Shown in pieces: positions 19,288 through 27,710 of a DNA stretch of 64,000 nucleotides (positions within the stretch are counted from its first letter, which is position 1; each line of letters starts with the position of its first letter). The notes under the pieces were generated by a model. It did not search any database. It saw only the letters and a list, made by a program, of their open reading frames with translations, and was not told where the DNA came from. The stretch spans positions 372,001 to 436,000 of the forward strand of contig NZ_ANAH02000004.1 of the NCBI RefSeq assembly GCF_000335475.2, read 5' to 3'. This DNA comes from Cystobacter fuscus DSM 2262 (GTDB taxonomy: Bacteria > Myxococcota > Myxococcia > Myxococcales > Myxococcaceae). Both the position numbers and the translations under genes were made by a program.

Positions 19288-20463
19288 TCATTCAGCTCCC
19301 GCGACCCTCAAGGGCAGACGGACGGGACCGTGCACGTGGATGGCCCGGCGCGGCTCCCAGGGTGTGTCGCTCGCGAGTTCGAAGTGTTTCACCCGCTCGA
19401 GGAACACGCCCAGGGCGATTCGCGCCTCCAGCCGTGACAACGGTGCCCCGATGCAGAAGTGGATGCCATGGCCAAACGCGAGGTGGGAGTTGGGATCTCG
19501 CGTGATGTCGAAGCGGTGGGCGTCGGGGAACTTCCGCGGGTCCCGGTTCGCCGAACCAATCATCGGCATCACCAGCTTGCCGGCGGGAATCACCTGGCCG
19601 TGCAGCGGCACGTCCCGCGTCGTCACGCGGAACATCGTCTGGACGGGCGAGCGGTAGCGCAGCACCTCCTCGATCGCCAGGGGCAACAGGCCCGGGTCCG
19701 CCCGGAGCCGGGCGAGCTGCTCCGGATGCTCGAGCAGGCAGAGCAGGGCGTTGCTGATCAGGTTCGTCGTCGTCTCGTGCCCCGCCGACAGCAGCAACTG
19801 GAAGAAGCCGAGGAGATCCTCCTCCGTCAGCCGCTCGCCATCCACCTCGGCCGCCACGAGCTGGGTGAGCAGATCCTCCCTCGGCTCCGCCCGCCGCTGG
19901 GCAATCAGCTCCGCGAGATACGCTTGCATCTCGTCCGTCACCTCGCGGAACTCCCGCCCCGCCCGCTCCGCCTCCGCTCCTCCCGCGAGGAAGTAGCTCA
20001 AGGCCATGATCACCTCACTCCAGTGCTTGAACCGTGGCAGATCCTCCTGGGGCGCGCCGAACATCTGGGTGATCACCCTCAGCGGCAGGGGGACCGCCAG
20101 CTCCTCGACGAGCTCCATGCTCCCCCGCTCGAGTGGCCCGTCCAGGAGCTGATGAGACCACTCCTGGATGCGCGGCTCGAGGTTGCCCACGGCGCGCGGG
20201 GTGAAGGCTCGCATGATGAGGGCACGCAGCTTCGTGTGGCGTGGCGCATCGGTGAAGACGAGCCAACGGGAAGTCTTGTTGTCCGGCGGTGACACGACCG
20301 AGCTGAAGGTCTCGTGCTCGTGGAGCGCGCGCTTGACGCCCTCGTGGTCGAAAATCATCCACACATCCGCGCTCGGCTCGTGAAGCACGGGAGAGACGTC
20401 GCGTGCCCGGTCATACGCGGGATAAGGGTCGCGGCGCATTTCATCGGACAGAAGGTTCATCAT
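19288..20463 (-). CDS. Cytochrome P450
   Basis: 391 aa, a soluble bacterial class I P450. Motifs in order: I-helix LLSAGHETTTN (oxygen activation), ExxR in IEEVLRYRSPV, and heme loop FGHGIHFCIGAPLSR with the thiolate Cys. ATG 20463 follows GGAGGAG at good spacing. The substrate is unknown; size and heme loop fit the CYP107/CYP109-like bacterial groups of secondary metabolism. No ferredoxin or reductase is adjacent. The divergent AraC-type gene starts only 53 bp away and is the obvious candidate regulator. Confidence 0.95.
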   Translation of the reverse strand: MMNLLSDEMRRDPYPAYDRARDVSPVLHEPSADVWMIFDHEGVKRALHEHETFSSVVSPPDNKTSRWLVFTDAPRHTKLRALIMRAFTPRAVGNLEPRIQEWSHQLLDGPLERGSMELVEELAVPLPLRVITQMFGAPQEDLPRFKHWSEVIMALSYFLAGGAEAERAGREFREVTDEMQAYLAELIAQRRAEPREDLLTQLVAAEVDGERLTEEDLLGFFQLLLSAGHETTTNLISNALLCLLEHPEQLARLRADPGLLPLAIEEVLRYRSPVQTMFRVTTRDVPLHGQVIPAGKLVMPMIGSANRDPRKFPDAHRFDITRDPNSHLAFGHGIHFCIGAPLSRLEARIALGVFLERVKHFELASDTPWEPRRAIHVHGPVRLPLRVAGAE

Positions 20464-20516
20464 GGCGCACTCCTCCAGGGCTCGGCACTGGGGGAGAACG
20501 CTAGGCTTCGAGCCCC

Positions 20517-21326
20517 ATGGAGCGCTTGAACGAATCGCGGATCGGAGCCCTCATCACCGACGCCTACGCGGTGCGCGCCTCCACCGGCGTGGCGTCGACG
20601 CTCCACGCGCAGCACGGCGCGGCGATCCTCATCGGACTGGACGCCCACGTGACCGTCATGGAACCGGGACGCGGGACGGTGAGTGGGCGCGTGGTGGTGG
20701 TGCCTCCCCATGTGCGGCACGCCACCTCGAGCCCCGGACCCACGCTCGCGCTTCTTTATGATCCCCAGGCGGCGCCGCACATCGCCGACTACTCACGCCT
20801 GCGTGGAGGGGCCTTCGCGCTCGAGTCCTACCTCGCGCGGCGGCTCGAGGACGTCTCGGCCTCGCATGGCGCGTGGCTGACGCGCGCGGAGGTGCTCGAC
20901 GGCCTCGCTCGGGAGTCGGCGACGTGGCTCGCCCGGGAAATGCCCCGCCGCCGGCCCGATACCCGCGTGGCCCTTGTTCTCGAGGCCCTGAAGGATCCGT
21001 CCGCCGACCCGCGCCTCGTCCTCGCGCGCACGGGCCTGTCCCGGGCGCACCTCCGGGCGCTGTTCGTGCGTGAGGTGGGCATGCCCATGCGGACCTACCA
21101 ACTCTGGCGCCGGCTGCTCGTCGCGCTGGGGGCCTTCGCGCGCCTGGACGCCACGAGCGCCGCCCACTTCGCGGGCTTCGCCGACCTCGCCCACTTCTCG
21201 CGCACCTGCCGCCGCATGCTGGGCTACTCGCCCACCACGCTGCGAGGGCAGCTCCTCCGGGAGGAGGGTGCCCGGCTCAACTCGCGCGGCGCTCCTCGCC
21301 CCGGCGGCGCACGGCCCGCCAGGTGA
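20517..21326 (+). CDS. AraC-family transcriptional regulator
   Basis: 269 aa. The N-terminal cupin-like sensor region (about 1-95; MEPGRGTVSGRVVVVPPHVRHA) is followed by a C-terminal double helix-turn-helix (about 165-250): VLARTGLSRAHLRALFVREVG, then HFAGFADLAHFSRTCRRMLG with the typical second-helix F.D.AHFSR and a GYSPT.LR ending. It is divergent from the P450 gene with a 53-bp shared promoter region, so it probably controls that gene and itself. The 3' end overlaps the convergent membrane-protein gene by 50 bp. Confidence 0.88.
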   Translation: MERLNESRIGALITDAYAVRASTGVASTLHAQHGAAILIGLDAHVTVMEPGRGTVSGRVVVVPPHVRHATSSPGPTLALLYDPQAAPHIADYSRLRGGAFALESYLARRLEDVSASHGAWLTRAEVLDGLARESATWLAREMPRRRPDTRVALVLEALKDPSADPRLVLARTGLSRAHLRALFVREVGMPMRTYQLWRRLLVALGAFARLDATSAAHFAGFADLAHFSRTCRRMLGYSPTTLRGQLLREEGARLNSRGAPRPGGARPAR

Positions 21327-21822
21327 GCCACAGCCCGAAGAGCATCACGAGGGTGGCCGTCACGGTGAACAGGACGCCGATGCGGCTGGCACGGGGCCGG
21401 TCGTCGTGCCACATGCTGAAGCCGGGCGCTCCGGGTGTGCCCAGGAAGCGATCCACGGAGACGGTGGCGCTCCGGGCCTGCTTCTCCTGCTCCATCCAAT
21501 GGGCGGCGATGGGGAAGTCGCCCCGCGTGGTGACGAGCATGGGCCGGTAGATGCTCTCGTCCACGCCCCGGGAGCTGCGGCGTCGATCAATGCGCGTGCC
21601 CTGCAACTCGCCGAGCTGGAAGGTGGTGGGCGCCTCGCGCGTGAGCCAGCCCACGCGGGTGTGGGTGCAGGGGCCGCCCCGCTCGCACTTCAGCTCGATG
21701 CGCGCCTTGGTGTCGAGGAAGCCCAGGCCGAAGACGAAGAAGGGCACCGAGAGCAGCAGGAAGCTGGCGCCCGCGATGAACAGGGAGCGTGAGGAGGTTT
21801 TCGGGGACGGGGTATCGCTCAC
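21277..21822 (-). CDS. Membrane protein with two TM segments (DUF3592-like layout)
   Basis: 181 aa if started at GTG 21822 (SDTPSPKTSSRS), preceded by GAGGGG; an in-frame ATG at 21972 would extend into unlikely Pro-rich sequence. TM1 is LFIAGASFLLLSVPFFVFGLG. A periplasmic domain of about 110 residues contains one Cys pair (CERGGPC). TM2 is IGVLFTVTATLVMLFGLWLT near the C-terminus, followed by an Arg-rich cytoplasmic end. The plan of two TM helices bracketing an external beta domain resembles DUF3592 proteins. Function unknown. It overlaps the AraC gene tail-to-tail. Confidence 0.7.
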   Translation of the reverse strand: MSDTPSPKTSSRSLFIAGASFLLLSVPFFVFGLGFLDTKARIELKCERGGPCTHTRVGWLTREAPTTFQLGELQGTRIDRRRSSRGVDESIYRPMLVTTRGDFPIAAHWMEQEKQARSATVSVDRFLGTPGAPGFSMWHDDRPRASRIGVLFTVTATLVMLFGLWLTWRAVRRRGEERRAS

Positions 21823-21998
21823 GCTCCCCTCATAGACCTGTACCCGGGTCGGGGGCACGCGAGAAACGCGCGGACGGGCCCTGTTGACCGGTGCGCATCC
21901 GGGGGGCCCGAGTGTCCACCAGCCGGAGAGGATGGACCCCAGGGGGCTGCACCCGGGGGCGAGGTGATGCACGACAGGGACCCACGGGAGGTGGTGCG

Positions 21999-23093
21999 AT
22001 GAAGGCGGTAGCGGTGTTCCTCAAGGACCGGAAGGTGAAGGTCATCGACGTGCCCGAGCCGCGGCTGGGCTCGCCCACCCAGGTGCGGGTGCGCACGCTG
22101 GAAGTGGGGGTGTGCGGCACGGACCGGGAGGTGGCGCGGGGCGAGCATGGCGCGGCCCCCAAGGGAGAGGACTACCTCATCGTCGGCCACGAGTGTCTGG
22201 GCGAGGTGGTGGAGGTGGGCGAGGCGGTGAAGGATTTGAAGCCCGGGGATCTGGTGGTGCCGCGGGTGCGCCGGCCCTGTCCGAGCGAGCAGTGCACGCC
22301 GTGCCGCGAGGGCCACACGGACTTCTGCGTGACGGGGGAGTACACGGAGCGGGGCATTCAGGGCGCGCACGGCTTCTGCGCGGAGTTCTTCGTGGAGGAC
22401 GCGCGCTACCTGCACCGGGTGCCGCGCGAGCTGCGCGAGGTGGCGGTGCTCACCGAGCCGCTGACCATCGCGGAGAAGAGCCTGCGCCAGGTGAGGCTCA
22501 TCCAGCAGCGGGTGCCCTTCAAGGGCGAGCGGGCCTCGCACGCGGTGGTGCTGGGCGCGGGGCCGGTGGGACTGCTCGGGGCCATGGCGCTCGTGCGCGC
22601 GGGCTACCAGACGACCATGTACTCGCACTCCCCCAAGCCCAACAGCAAGGCGGAGCTGAGCGAGGCGGTGGGCGTGCCCTACGTGTCCTCCGAGGAGCAC
22701 CCCGTGAAGGAGCTGGTGAAGCAGCGGGGGAAGGCGGACGTGGTGTACGAGGCGGCGGGCGTGGCGAGCGCCGCCTTCGAGCTACTCGAGGGGCTCGCGC
22801 CCAACGGGGTGTTCGTCTTCACCGGCGTGCCCCCGAGCGAGACACAGAAGGTGGATGAGGGCGCGCTGATGAAGCGGGTGGTGCTCGACAACCAGGTGCT
22901 GCTCGGCACGGTGAACGCGGCGGCGGAGGATTTCGATGCGGCGCTCGAGGACCTGTTTCACTTCCAGAGCAGGTGGCGCGGGCCGCTCGAATCCCTCATC
23001 ACCGCGCGCCATCCTCCCGAGGACTACGCCGAGGTGGTGGATGGTGACAAAAAGAGCGGCGTCAAGGACGTCATCGCCTTTTCCCGAGGGTGA
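21999..23093 (+). CDS. Glucose 1-dehydrogenase-like, zinc-dependent medium-chain dehydrogenase
   Basis: 364 aa. ATG 21999 follows GGGAGGTGGTG. It matches the archaeal-type glucose dehydrogenase subgroup of MDR enzymes: GVCGTDRE (catalytic Zn Cys and the TDRE signature), EDYLIVGHECLGEV, structural Cys set CPSEQCTPCREGHTDFC, and GEYTERGI..HGFCAEF. AVVLGAGPVGLLGAMAL is the Rossmann loop for NAD(P). Expected reaction: D-glucose (or galactose) to the 1,5-lactone. The GH15 glycosidase two genes downstream would release glucose, giving a plausible starch- or trehalose-to-gluconate route. Exact sugar specificity is inference. Confidence 0.85.
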   Translation: MKAVAVFLKDRKVKVIDVPEPRLGSPTQVRVRTLEVGVCGTDREVARGEHGAAPKGEDYLIVGHECLGEVVEVGEAVKDLKPGDLVVPRVRRPCPSEQCTPCREGHTDFCVTGEYTERGIQGAHGFCAEFFVEDARYLHRVPRELREVAVLTEPLTIAEKSLRQVRLIQQRVPFKGERASHAVVLGAGPVGLLGAMALVRAGYQTTMYSHSPKPNSKAELSEAVGVPYVSSEEHPVKELVKQRGKADVVYEAAGVASAAFELLEGLAPNGVFVFTGVPPSETQKVDEGALMKRVVLDNQVLLGTVNAAAEDFDAALEDLFHFQSRWRGPLESLITARHPPEDYAEVVDGDKKSGVKDVIAFSRG

Positions 23094-23187
23094 GAAGCGG
23101 GTGACAATGCGTCCCTCGCCTCGCGGGGGCCCGGGGGATTAGGCTGTGCCGCGGGGGGGGGCTGTCTAACCACTCGAGGAGGAACGC

Positions 23188-23826
23188 ATGCAAGGAGCCT
23201 GGCTGGACATCTCGATACCGTTCGCGGAGGAGCCGTCCGGGCAAGAAGGGGTCGCGCAGCGGGCCTCGCTGCCCGAGAACGCCGCGCAACAGGCCGAGTG
23301 GTTGAAGCGGGCCGCGTGGATGGGGACGTATGTGACGGCGCCTCCGAGTCTGGAATTGGACCTGGAGGACACCGAGCGGCTGCCCTTGAGCGCGACGGTG
23401 GGCAAGGCGCGCGTGCTGCACCTGGATGACGTGGACTGCATCCGGGCCGACTCGCTGGCCGAGTACGAGCCGCGCGAGGGAGAGCGGTTGCTCTTGCGCA
23501 CGCGCAACTCCTCGCGCGAGTGGTGGAAGCGGCCGCACGGCGAGGACTTCGTGATGCTGTCGGACGCGGCGGCGGGGCTGCTCGTGGAGCGGCGCGTGGC
23601 GTGCGTGGGCGTGGACTACGTGTCGCGCGCGGGCTTCCACGCGGAGGGCCTCGGCGTGCACCAGCGTCTGCGCGAGGCCGGGATGTGGCTCATCGAGGGA
23701 TTGGACCTGAGCGAGGTGAAGGTGGGCGTGCACGAGTTGGTGTGTCTGCCCTTGAAGGTGAAGGCCGAGTGGGGCTCGCCCGCGCGGGCGCTCGTGCGCA
23801 CGCTCCGGGACTCGGCTCTCGGGTAG
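23188..23826 (+). CDS. Cyclase-family (kynurenine formamidase-like) protein lacking metal ligands
   Basis: 212 aa; ATG 23188 follows GAGGAGGAACGC. The overall fold signature is that of the Cyclase/KynB family: an early WLDISIPF strand, the metal-site loop, LLLRTRN, then GVDYVSRAG and HQRLREAGMWLIEGLDL near the C-terminus. The normal HxGTHxDxPxH site reads WMGTYVTAPPS at residues 44-54, so all four ligand positions are changed (Trp, Tyr, Thr, Ser). Hydrolysis by the canonical metal route is therefore unlikely. It could be a binding protein or use another chemistry. It lies between glucose dehydrogenase (94 bp) and GH15 (129 bp), same strand. Confidence 0.75.
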   Translation: MQGAWLDISIPFAEEPSGQEGVAQRASLPENAAQQAEWLKRAAWMGTYVTAPPSLELDLEDTERLPLSATVGKARVLHLDDVDCIRADSLAEYEPREGERLLLRTRNSSREWWKRPHGEDFVMLSDAAAGLLVERRVACVGVDYVSRAGFHAEGLGVHQRLREAGMWLIEGLDLSEVKVGVHELVCLPLKVKAEWGSPARALVRTLRDSALG

Positions 23827-23955
23827 CCGGCTGCCCGGCGCGCTGGAGGGTCGGCGTGCGGACATCTGGAGGATTCCCAGTGCATCCGTGAGTACTTCGG
23901 GCTGGCGGGTGCCGGGGTCCACTCCCTACTTCCAGGTGGAGCGAGGGAGAGGCCC

Positions 23956-25815
23956 ATGAACGGGGAGAAGACAGCGCGACCACCCGCCATCGAGGACCAT
24001 GGCGTGATTGGAGATCTGCGCACGGTGGCGCTGGTGGCGACCGACGGCACGCTGGACTGGTTGTGCTTTCCGCACTTCGACAGCCCGACCGTCTTCGCCG
24101 CGCTGTTGGACGCGGACAAGGGAGGCCACTTCCGCATCCAGCCGGAGGCCCAATCAGGCCAGCCGGAGGTGGTGCACAAGCAGTTCTACTGGCCGGACAC
24201 CAATGTGCTGGTGACTCGCTTCTACAGCGAGAACGGCGTGGGCGAGCTCGTGGACTTCATGCCCCTGGGCACCCAGGAGTCGGTGCGCATGGTGGTGCGG
24301 CGCATCCGCGTGGTGCGCGGGGAGATGACCTTTCGCATGGAGTGTCTGCCCGCCTTCAACTACGCGCGGGACGAGCACTCGGTGCGGATGCTCGACCACG
24401 GGGTGAGCTTCCTGTCCCCCTCGCTCAGCCTGACGCTCGCCACGAAGGCGAAGCTGGAGACGGACGGCAAGCGCGTCACCTCGCGCTTCACCCTGCGCGA
24501 GGGCCAGTCCATGGTGTTCGTCCTGACCGAGGGCGCGCCCCAATCCTGCGCCCGGCAGGCCATGGGGCACGAGTCCGCCGAGGGGTTGTTCCGCGACACG
24601 GTGATCTACTGGCGGCACTGGCTGTCGCAGTGCACCTACCGGGGGCGCTGGCGCGAGACGGTGTACCGCTCGGCGCTCGCGCTCAAGTTGATGACGTTCG
24701 AGCCCTCGGGGGCCATCGTGGCCGCGCCCACGTGCAGTCTGCCGGAGTCCCCCGGCGGCGGGCGCAACTGGGACTACCGTTTCGTGTGGATCCGCGACGC
24801 GGCCTTCACGGTGTACGCGCTGTTGCGCATCGGGTTCTCGGACGAGGCGGGCGCGTTCATGCGCTGGTTGGAGCAGCGCATCGCGGAGCTGGGCGACGAC
24901 GAGCCGCTCCCGCTCATGTTCGCGCTGGATGGCAGCAAGGTGCCCCAGGAGGAGGAGCTGTCGCACCTGGCGGGCTATCGCGACTCCCGCCCGGTGCGCA
25001 TCGGCAACGAGGCGGCGCACAACCATCTGCAGCTCGACATCTACGGCGAGCTGATGGACGGCGTGTACCTGTACAACAAGCACGGGGCGCCCATCAGCTA
25101 TGACTTCTGGAGCCACCTGCGCCGGCTGATGAACTGGCTGTGTGACAACTGGCGGCGCAAGGACGAGAGCATCTGGGAGGTGCGCTCGGGGCGGCAGCAC
25201 TTCGTGTACTCGAAGATGATGTGCTGGGTGGCGTTGGATCGGGCCATCCGCCTGGCCAGCAAACGCAGCTTCCCCTCGGACCTCGCCCGGTGGATCCACG
25301 AGCGTGACGCCATGTTCGAGGAGATCATGGATCAGGGCTGGTGCCAGGAGCGGGGCACCTTCGTGCAGTACTACGGCGCCAAGGCCCTGGACGCGTCCGT
25401 GCTGCTGATGCCGCTGGTCTTCTTCCTGTCACCGGTGGACCCGCGCATGCTCTCCACCGTGGAGCTCATCCGCAAGCCGCCCAAGCAGGGGGGCCTCACG
25501 TCGGACGGGCTCGTGTTCCGCTACGACTCGGAGGCCAGCCAGGACGGGCTCACGGGCGGAGAGGGCACGTTCAACCTGTGCACCTTCTGGCTCGTGGAGG
25601 CGATGACGCGCGCGAGTGTCACCCGGCCGGACCTGCTGGACGAGGCCCGGCTCCTCTTCGAGCGGATGCTCGGCTACGCCAGCCACCTGGGCCTGTTCGC
25701 CGAGCAGACGGGACCGGCGGGCGAGGCCCTCGGCAACTTCCCCCAGGCCCTCACCCACCTGTCGCTCATCAGCGCCGCGTACAACCTGGACCGGGCGCTC
25801 GGCGCGGGCGACTGA
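23956..25815 (+). CDS. Glycoside hydrolase family 15 protein (glucoamylase/trehalase type)
   Basis: 619 aa. ATG 23956 follows GAGGGAGAGG. The N-terminal beta-sandwich opens with the GH15 hallmark [20 protein letters not shown] and [20 protein letters not shown]. The (alpha/alpha)6 barrel contains [19 protein letters not shown] (substrate binding), [18 protein letters not shown] and, near the C-terminus, [20 protein letters not shown] with the catalytic base Glu. There is no signal peptide, so it is cytoplasmic and acts on stored or imported alpha-glucans or trehalose, releasing beta-glucose. It probably works with the glucose dehydrogenase upstream. Trehalase versus glucoamylase cannot be settled from sequence. 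Confidence 0.93.
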   Translation: MNGEKTARPPAIEDHGVIGDLRTVALVATDGTLDWLCFPHFDSPTVFAALLDADKGGHFRIQPEAQSGQPEVVHKQFYWPDTNVLVTRFYSENGVGELVDFMPLGTQESVRMVVRRIRVVRGEMTFRMECLPAFNYARDEHSVRMLDHGVSFLSPSLSLTLATKAKLETDGKRVTSRFTLREGQSMVFVLTEGAPQSCARQAMGHESAEGLFRDTVIYWRHWLSQCTYRGRWRETVYRSALALKLMTFEPSGAIVAAPTCSLPESPGGGRNWDYRFVWIRDAAFTVYALLRIGFSDEAGAFMRWLEQRIAELGDDEPLPLMFALDGSKVPQEEELSHLAGYRDSRPVRIGNEAAHNHLQLDIYGELMDGVYLYNKHGAPISYDFWSHLRRLMNWLCDNWRRKDESIWEVRSGRQHFVYSKMMCWVALDRAIRLASKRSFPSDLARWIHERDAMFEEIMDQGWCQERGTFVQYYGAKALDASVLLMPLVFFLSPVDPRMLSTVELIRKPPKQGGLTSDGLVFRYDSEASQDGLTGGEGTFNLCTFWLVEAMTRASVTRPDLLDEARLLFERMLGYASHLGLFAEQTGPAGEALGNFPQALTHLSLISAAYNLDRALGAGD

Positions 25816-25905
25816 GCGCGCCCGAGGTGTCCGGTGTAGAGTGAGGCCACGCGCTGCCCCCGTTCCAGGCGGAGTGCCAGGGCCGGAGGGCGCCGGGAGC
25901 GCTCG

Positions 25906-26883
25906 ATGAATCCGCTGGATTGGAATGGGCAGCAGTTCCTCGCCGTGTACGGGCCGTTCCTCCTGCTCGTCTGCGTGGGGGCGGTGATCTGGAAACGCCT
26001 GCTCAACCGACCGGCCGGAGTCCCCACCGTCGCCGAGCTGGACATGAACCCCTATCTGGCGGCCACGCTGGAGGGCGAGGACGCGGCGGTGAGGGCGGCC
26101 GTGGTGGCGCTCGTGCACGACGGCGCGCTGAAGTTCGGGGAAGAGGATGAGGAGTTGAGCGTCGCCAAGGCCCTGCCCACGCGGGCGCTGGAGCTCGAGC
26201 GGGCCGTGCATGCCGCGGTGGCCGAGGACAAGACGTCGCTCGGGGAGTTGCGCGAGGCGGCTCGGGCGGAGCTCTCCCGGATCTCCCAGTCCCTGCGGGC
26301 GCGGGGCTTCATGCGCACGCCCGAGCAGGACTCCCGCTACAGGCACCATCCCCGGCTGCTCCTGCTCGCGGCGCTCGGGCTCGGGTTCATGAAGGTGATG
26401 GTGGGCTTCTCCCGGGGCAGGCCCGTGAGCTTCCTCGTGCTGCTGATCCTCGTGGGAGGAGCGGTGGGGTTCGCGTTGCTGAGCGGAAGCTCCCGGCTCA
26501 CTCCCCGGGGCCGGGAGGCGCTGAGACTGCTGCGCAAGCGTCATGAGCCCCTGCGCACCACCGCCGCCTCGGAGGGCGGCGCCCAGACGATGAGCGCGCG
26601 CGACGTGGCCCTGGCGACGGCGCTCTTCGGGGTGGGCGGGCTCGCGCTGGTGGGCGCCCATCCCCTCCTGCGCGACTACCTGTTTCCCCCGAGCCCCGGG
26701 GGAGGCGGCGGTTCCGGAGGGGACAGCTCGAGCAGCAGCGGTTTCAGCAGTGACAGCGGTGGAAGCAGTTGCAGCGGTTTCAGCAGTGACAGCGGTGGAA
26801 GCAGTGACAGCGGTGGAAGCAGTTGCAGCAGCGGGAGCAGCGGCTGCGGCGGCTGTGGGGGAGGCGGAGGAGGTGGGGATTGA
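25906..26883 (+). CDS. TIGR04222-family membrane protein with Ser/Gly/Cys-rich tail
   Basis: 325 aa. TM1 lies at residues 10-31. The family signature LDMNPYLAATLEG (45-57) is followed by a helical region (VRAAVVALVHDGALKF). Two more TM helices lie at 150-194 and one at 232-250. The tail, 264-325, is almost only Gly, Ser and Asp with four Cys (289, 307, 314, 317) and ends in a poly-Gly run with a final Asp. TIGR04222 proteins are typically encoded beside DUF692 genes, as here: the next start overlaps this stop. I infer that the Cys-bearing tail is a substrate or metal-binding segment. Stand-alone function is unknown. Confidence 0.85.
   Translation: MNPLDWNGQQFLAVYGPFLLLVCVGAVIWKRLLNRPAGVPTVAELDMNPYLAATLEGEDAAVRAAVVALVHDGALKFGEEDEELSVAKALPTRALELERAVHAAVAEDKTSLGELREAARAELSRISQSLRARGFMRTPEQDSRYRHHPRLLLLAALGLGFMKVMVGFSRGRPVSFLVLLILVGGAVGFALLSGSSRLTPRGREALRLLRKRHEPLRTTAASEGGAQTMSARDVALATALFGVGGLALVGAHPLLRDYLFPPSPGGGGGSGGDSSSSSGFSSDSGGSSCSGFSSDSGGSSDSGGSSCSSGSSGCGGCGGGGGGGD
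26737..26826 (+). repeat. In-gene direct repeat encoding SGFSSDSGGSSC units
   Basis: Unit 1 (26737-26772) encodes SGFSSDSGGSSC. Unit 2 (26773-26826) encodes the same 12 residues but with an 18-bp insertion (DSGGSS) before its Cys. At DNA level the units are identical apart from that insertion, which itself copies the preceding 18 bp. The repeats create two of the four tail cysteines of the TIGR04222 protein. Near-identical codons indicate recent duplication. Confidence 0.9.
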
Positions 26884-27710
26884 AGCGGCTCGAGGGCGTG
26901 GGACTGGGCTGGCGGCGACAGCTCGCGCACTTCATCGACACCTGGGAGGGATTGGGTTTCGTGGAGGTACTGGCCGAGCAGTTGGATGAGCGGGGCGCCC
27001 TGCCCGAGCCGCTCGTGCAGCTCAAGGAGCGCGGGGTGCCGGTGGTGGTGCATGGGGTGTCGCTGGGGCTGGGCGGCGCCGAGCCTCCCTCGTCCGCGCG
27101 GCTCTCCCGGCTGGCGCGGCTCGCCGAGCGTCTGGGCGCGGTGTGTGTGAGCGAGCACCTGGCGTTCGTGCGCGCGGGGGGCCTGGAGTCCGGGCACCTC
27201 TTGCCGGTGGCGCGCCACGAGGAGTCGCTGGAGGTGCTCGCGGACAACATCCGGCGGGCCGAGGCGGCGCTGCCCGTGCCCCTGGCGCTGGAGAACGTGG
27301 CGAGCCTCTTCGAGTGGCCCGGGCCCGCCTTCTCCGAGGCCGGGCTGCTCACGGGCGTGCTCGAGCGCACGGGGGCGGGGGTGCTGCTGGACGTGGCCAA
27401 CCTGTACGCCAACGCGCTCAACCTGGGCACGGACGCGCGGGCGGTGCTGGCGGCGGTGCCGCGCGAGCGCCTCTGCTACGTGCACGTGGCGGGCGGGGTG
27501 CGGCACGGCGGGCTGTACCATGACACCCATGCGCACGCGCTGCCCGAGGGGCCCCTGGCCCTCCTGGAGGAGCTGACGGCGCGGGTGGGCCCGGTGCCGG
27601 CGCTGCTGGAGCGGGATGATCGTTTCCCGCCCGTGGAGGAGCTCGCGGGTGAGCTGGAGGCGATGCGGGCGGCGATGGCCCGGGGCGCGGCGCGCCGGGA
27701 GGCGGCATGA
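26880..27710 (+). CDS. DUF692 / multinuclear non-heme iron oxygenase (MNIO)
   Basis: 276 aa from TTG 26880, chosen because AGGAGGTGGGGA precedes it, it overlaps the TGA of the TIGR04222 gene, and family similarity (VGLGWRRQL) begins directly after it. It has a TIM-barrel fold. Expected metal-site blocks are present: VVVHGVSLGLGG (His 58), VCVSEHLAF (Glu 92, His 93), LALENV (Glu 138, Asn 139), LLDVANLYANALN (Asp 171), VHVAGG (His 202), HDTHAHAL (214-221) and LLERDD (Glu 244). Family members such as MbnB and TglH oxidise Cys or Asp/Asn residues of peptide substrates with 2-3 iron ions. The likely substrate here is the tail of the upstream protein. Confidence 0.9.
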   Translation: MKRLEGVGLGWRRQLAHFIDTWEGLGFVEVLAEQLDERGALPEPLVQLKERGVPVVVHGVSLGLGGAEPPSSARLSRLARLAERLGAVCVSEHLAFVRAGGLESGHLLPVARHEESLEVLADNIRRAEAALPVPLALENVASLFEWPGPAFSEAGLLTGVLERTGAGVLLDVANLYANALNLGTDARAVLAAVPRERLCYVHVAGGVRHGGLYHDTHAHALPEGPLALLEELTARVGPVPALLERDDRFPPVEELAGELEAMRAAMARGAARREAA

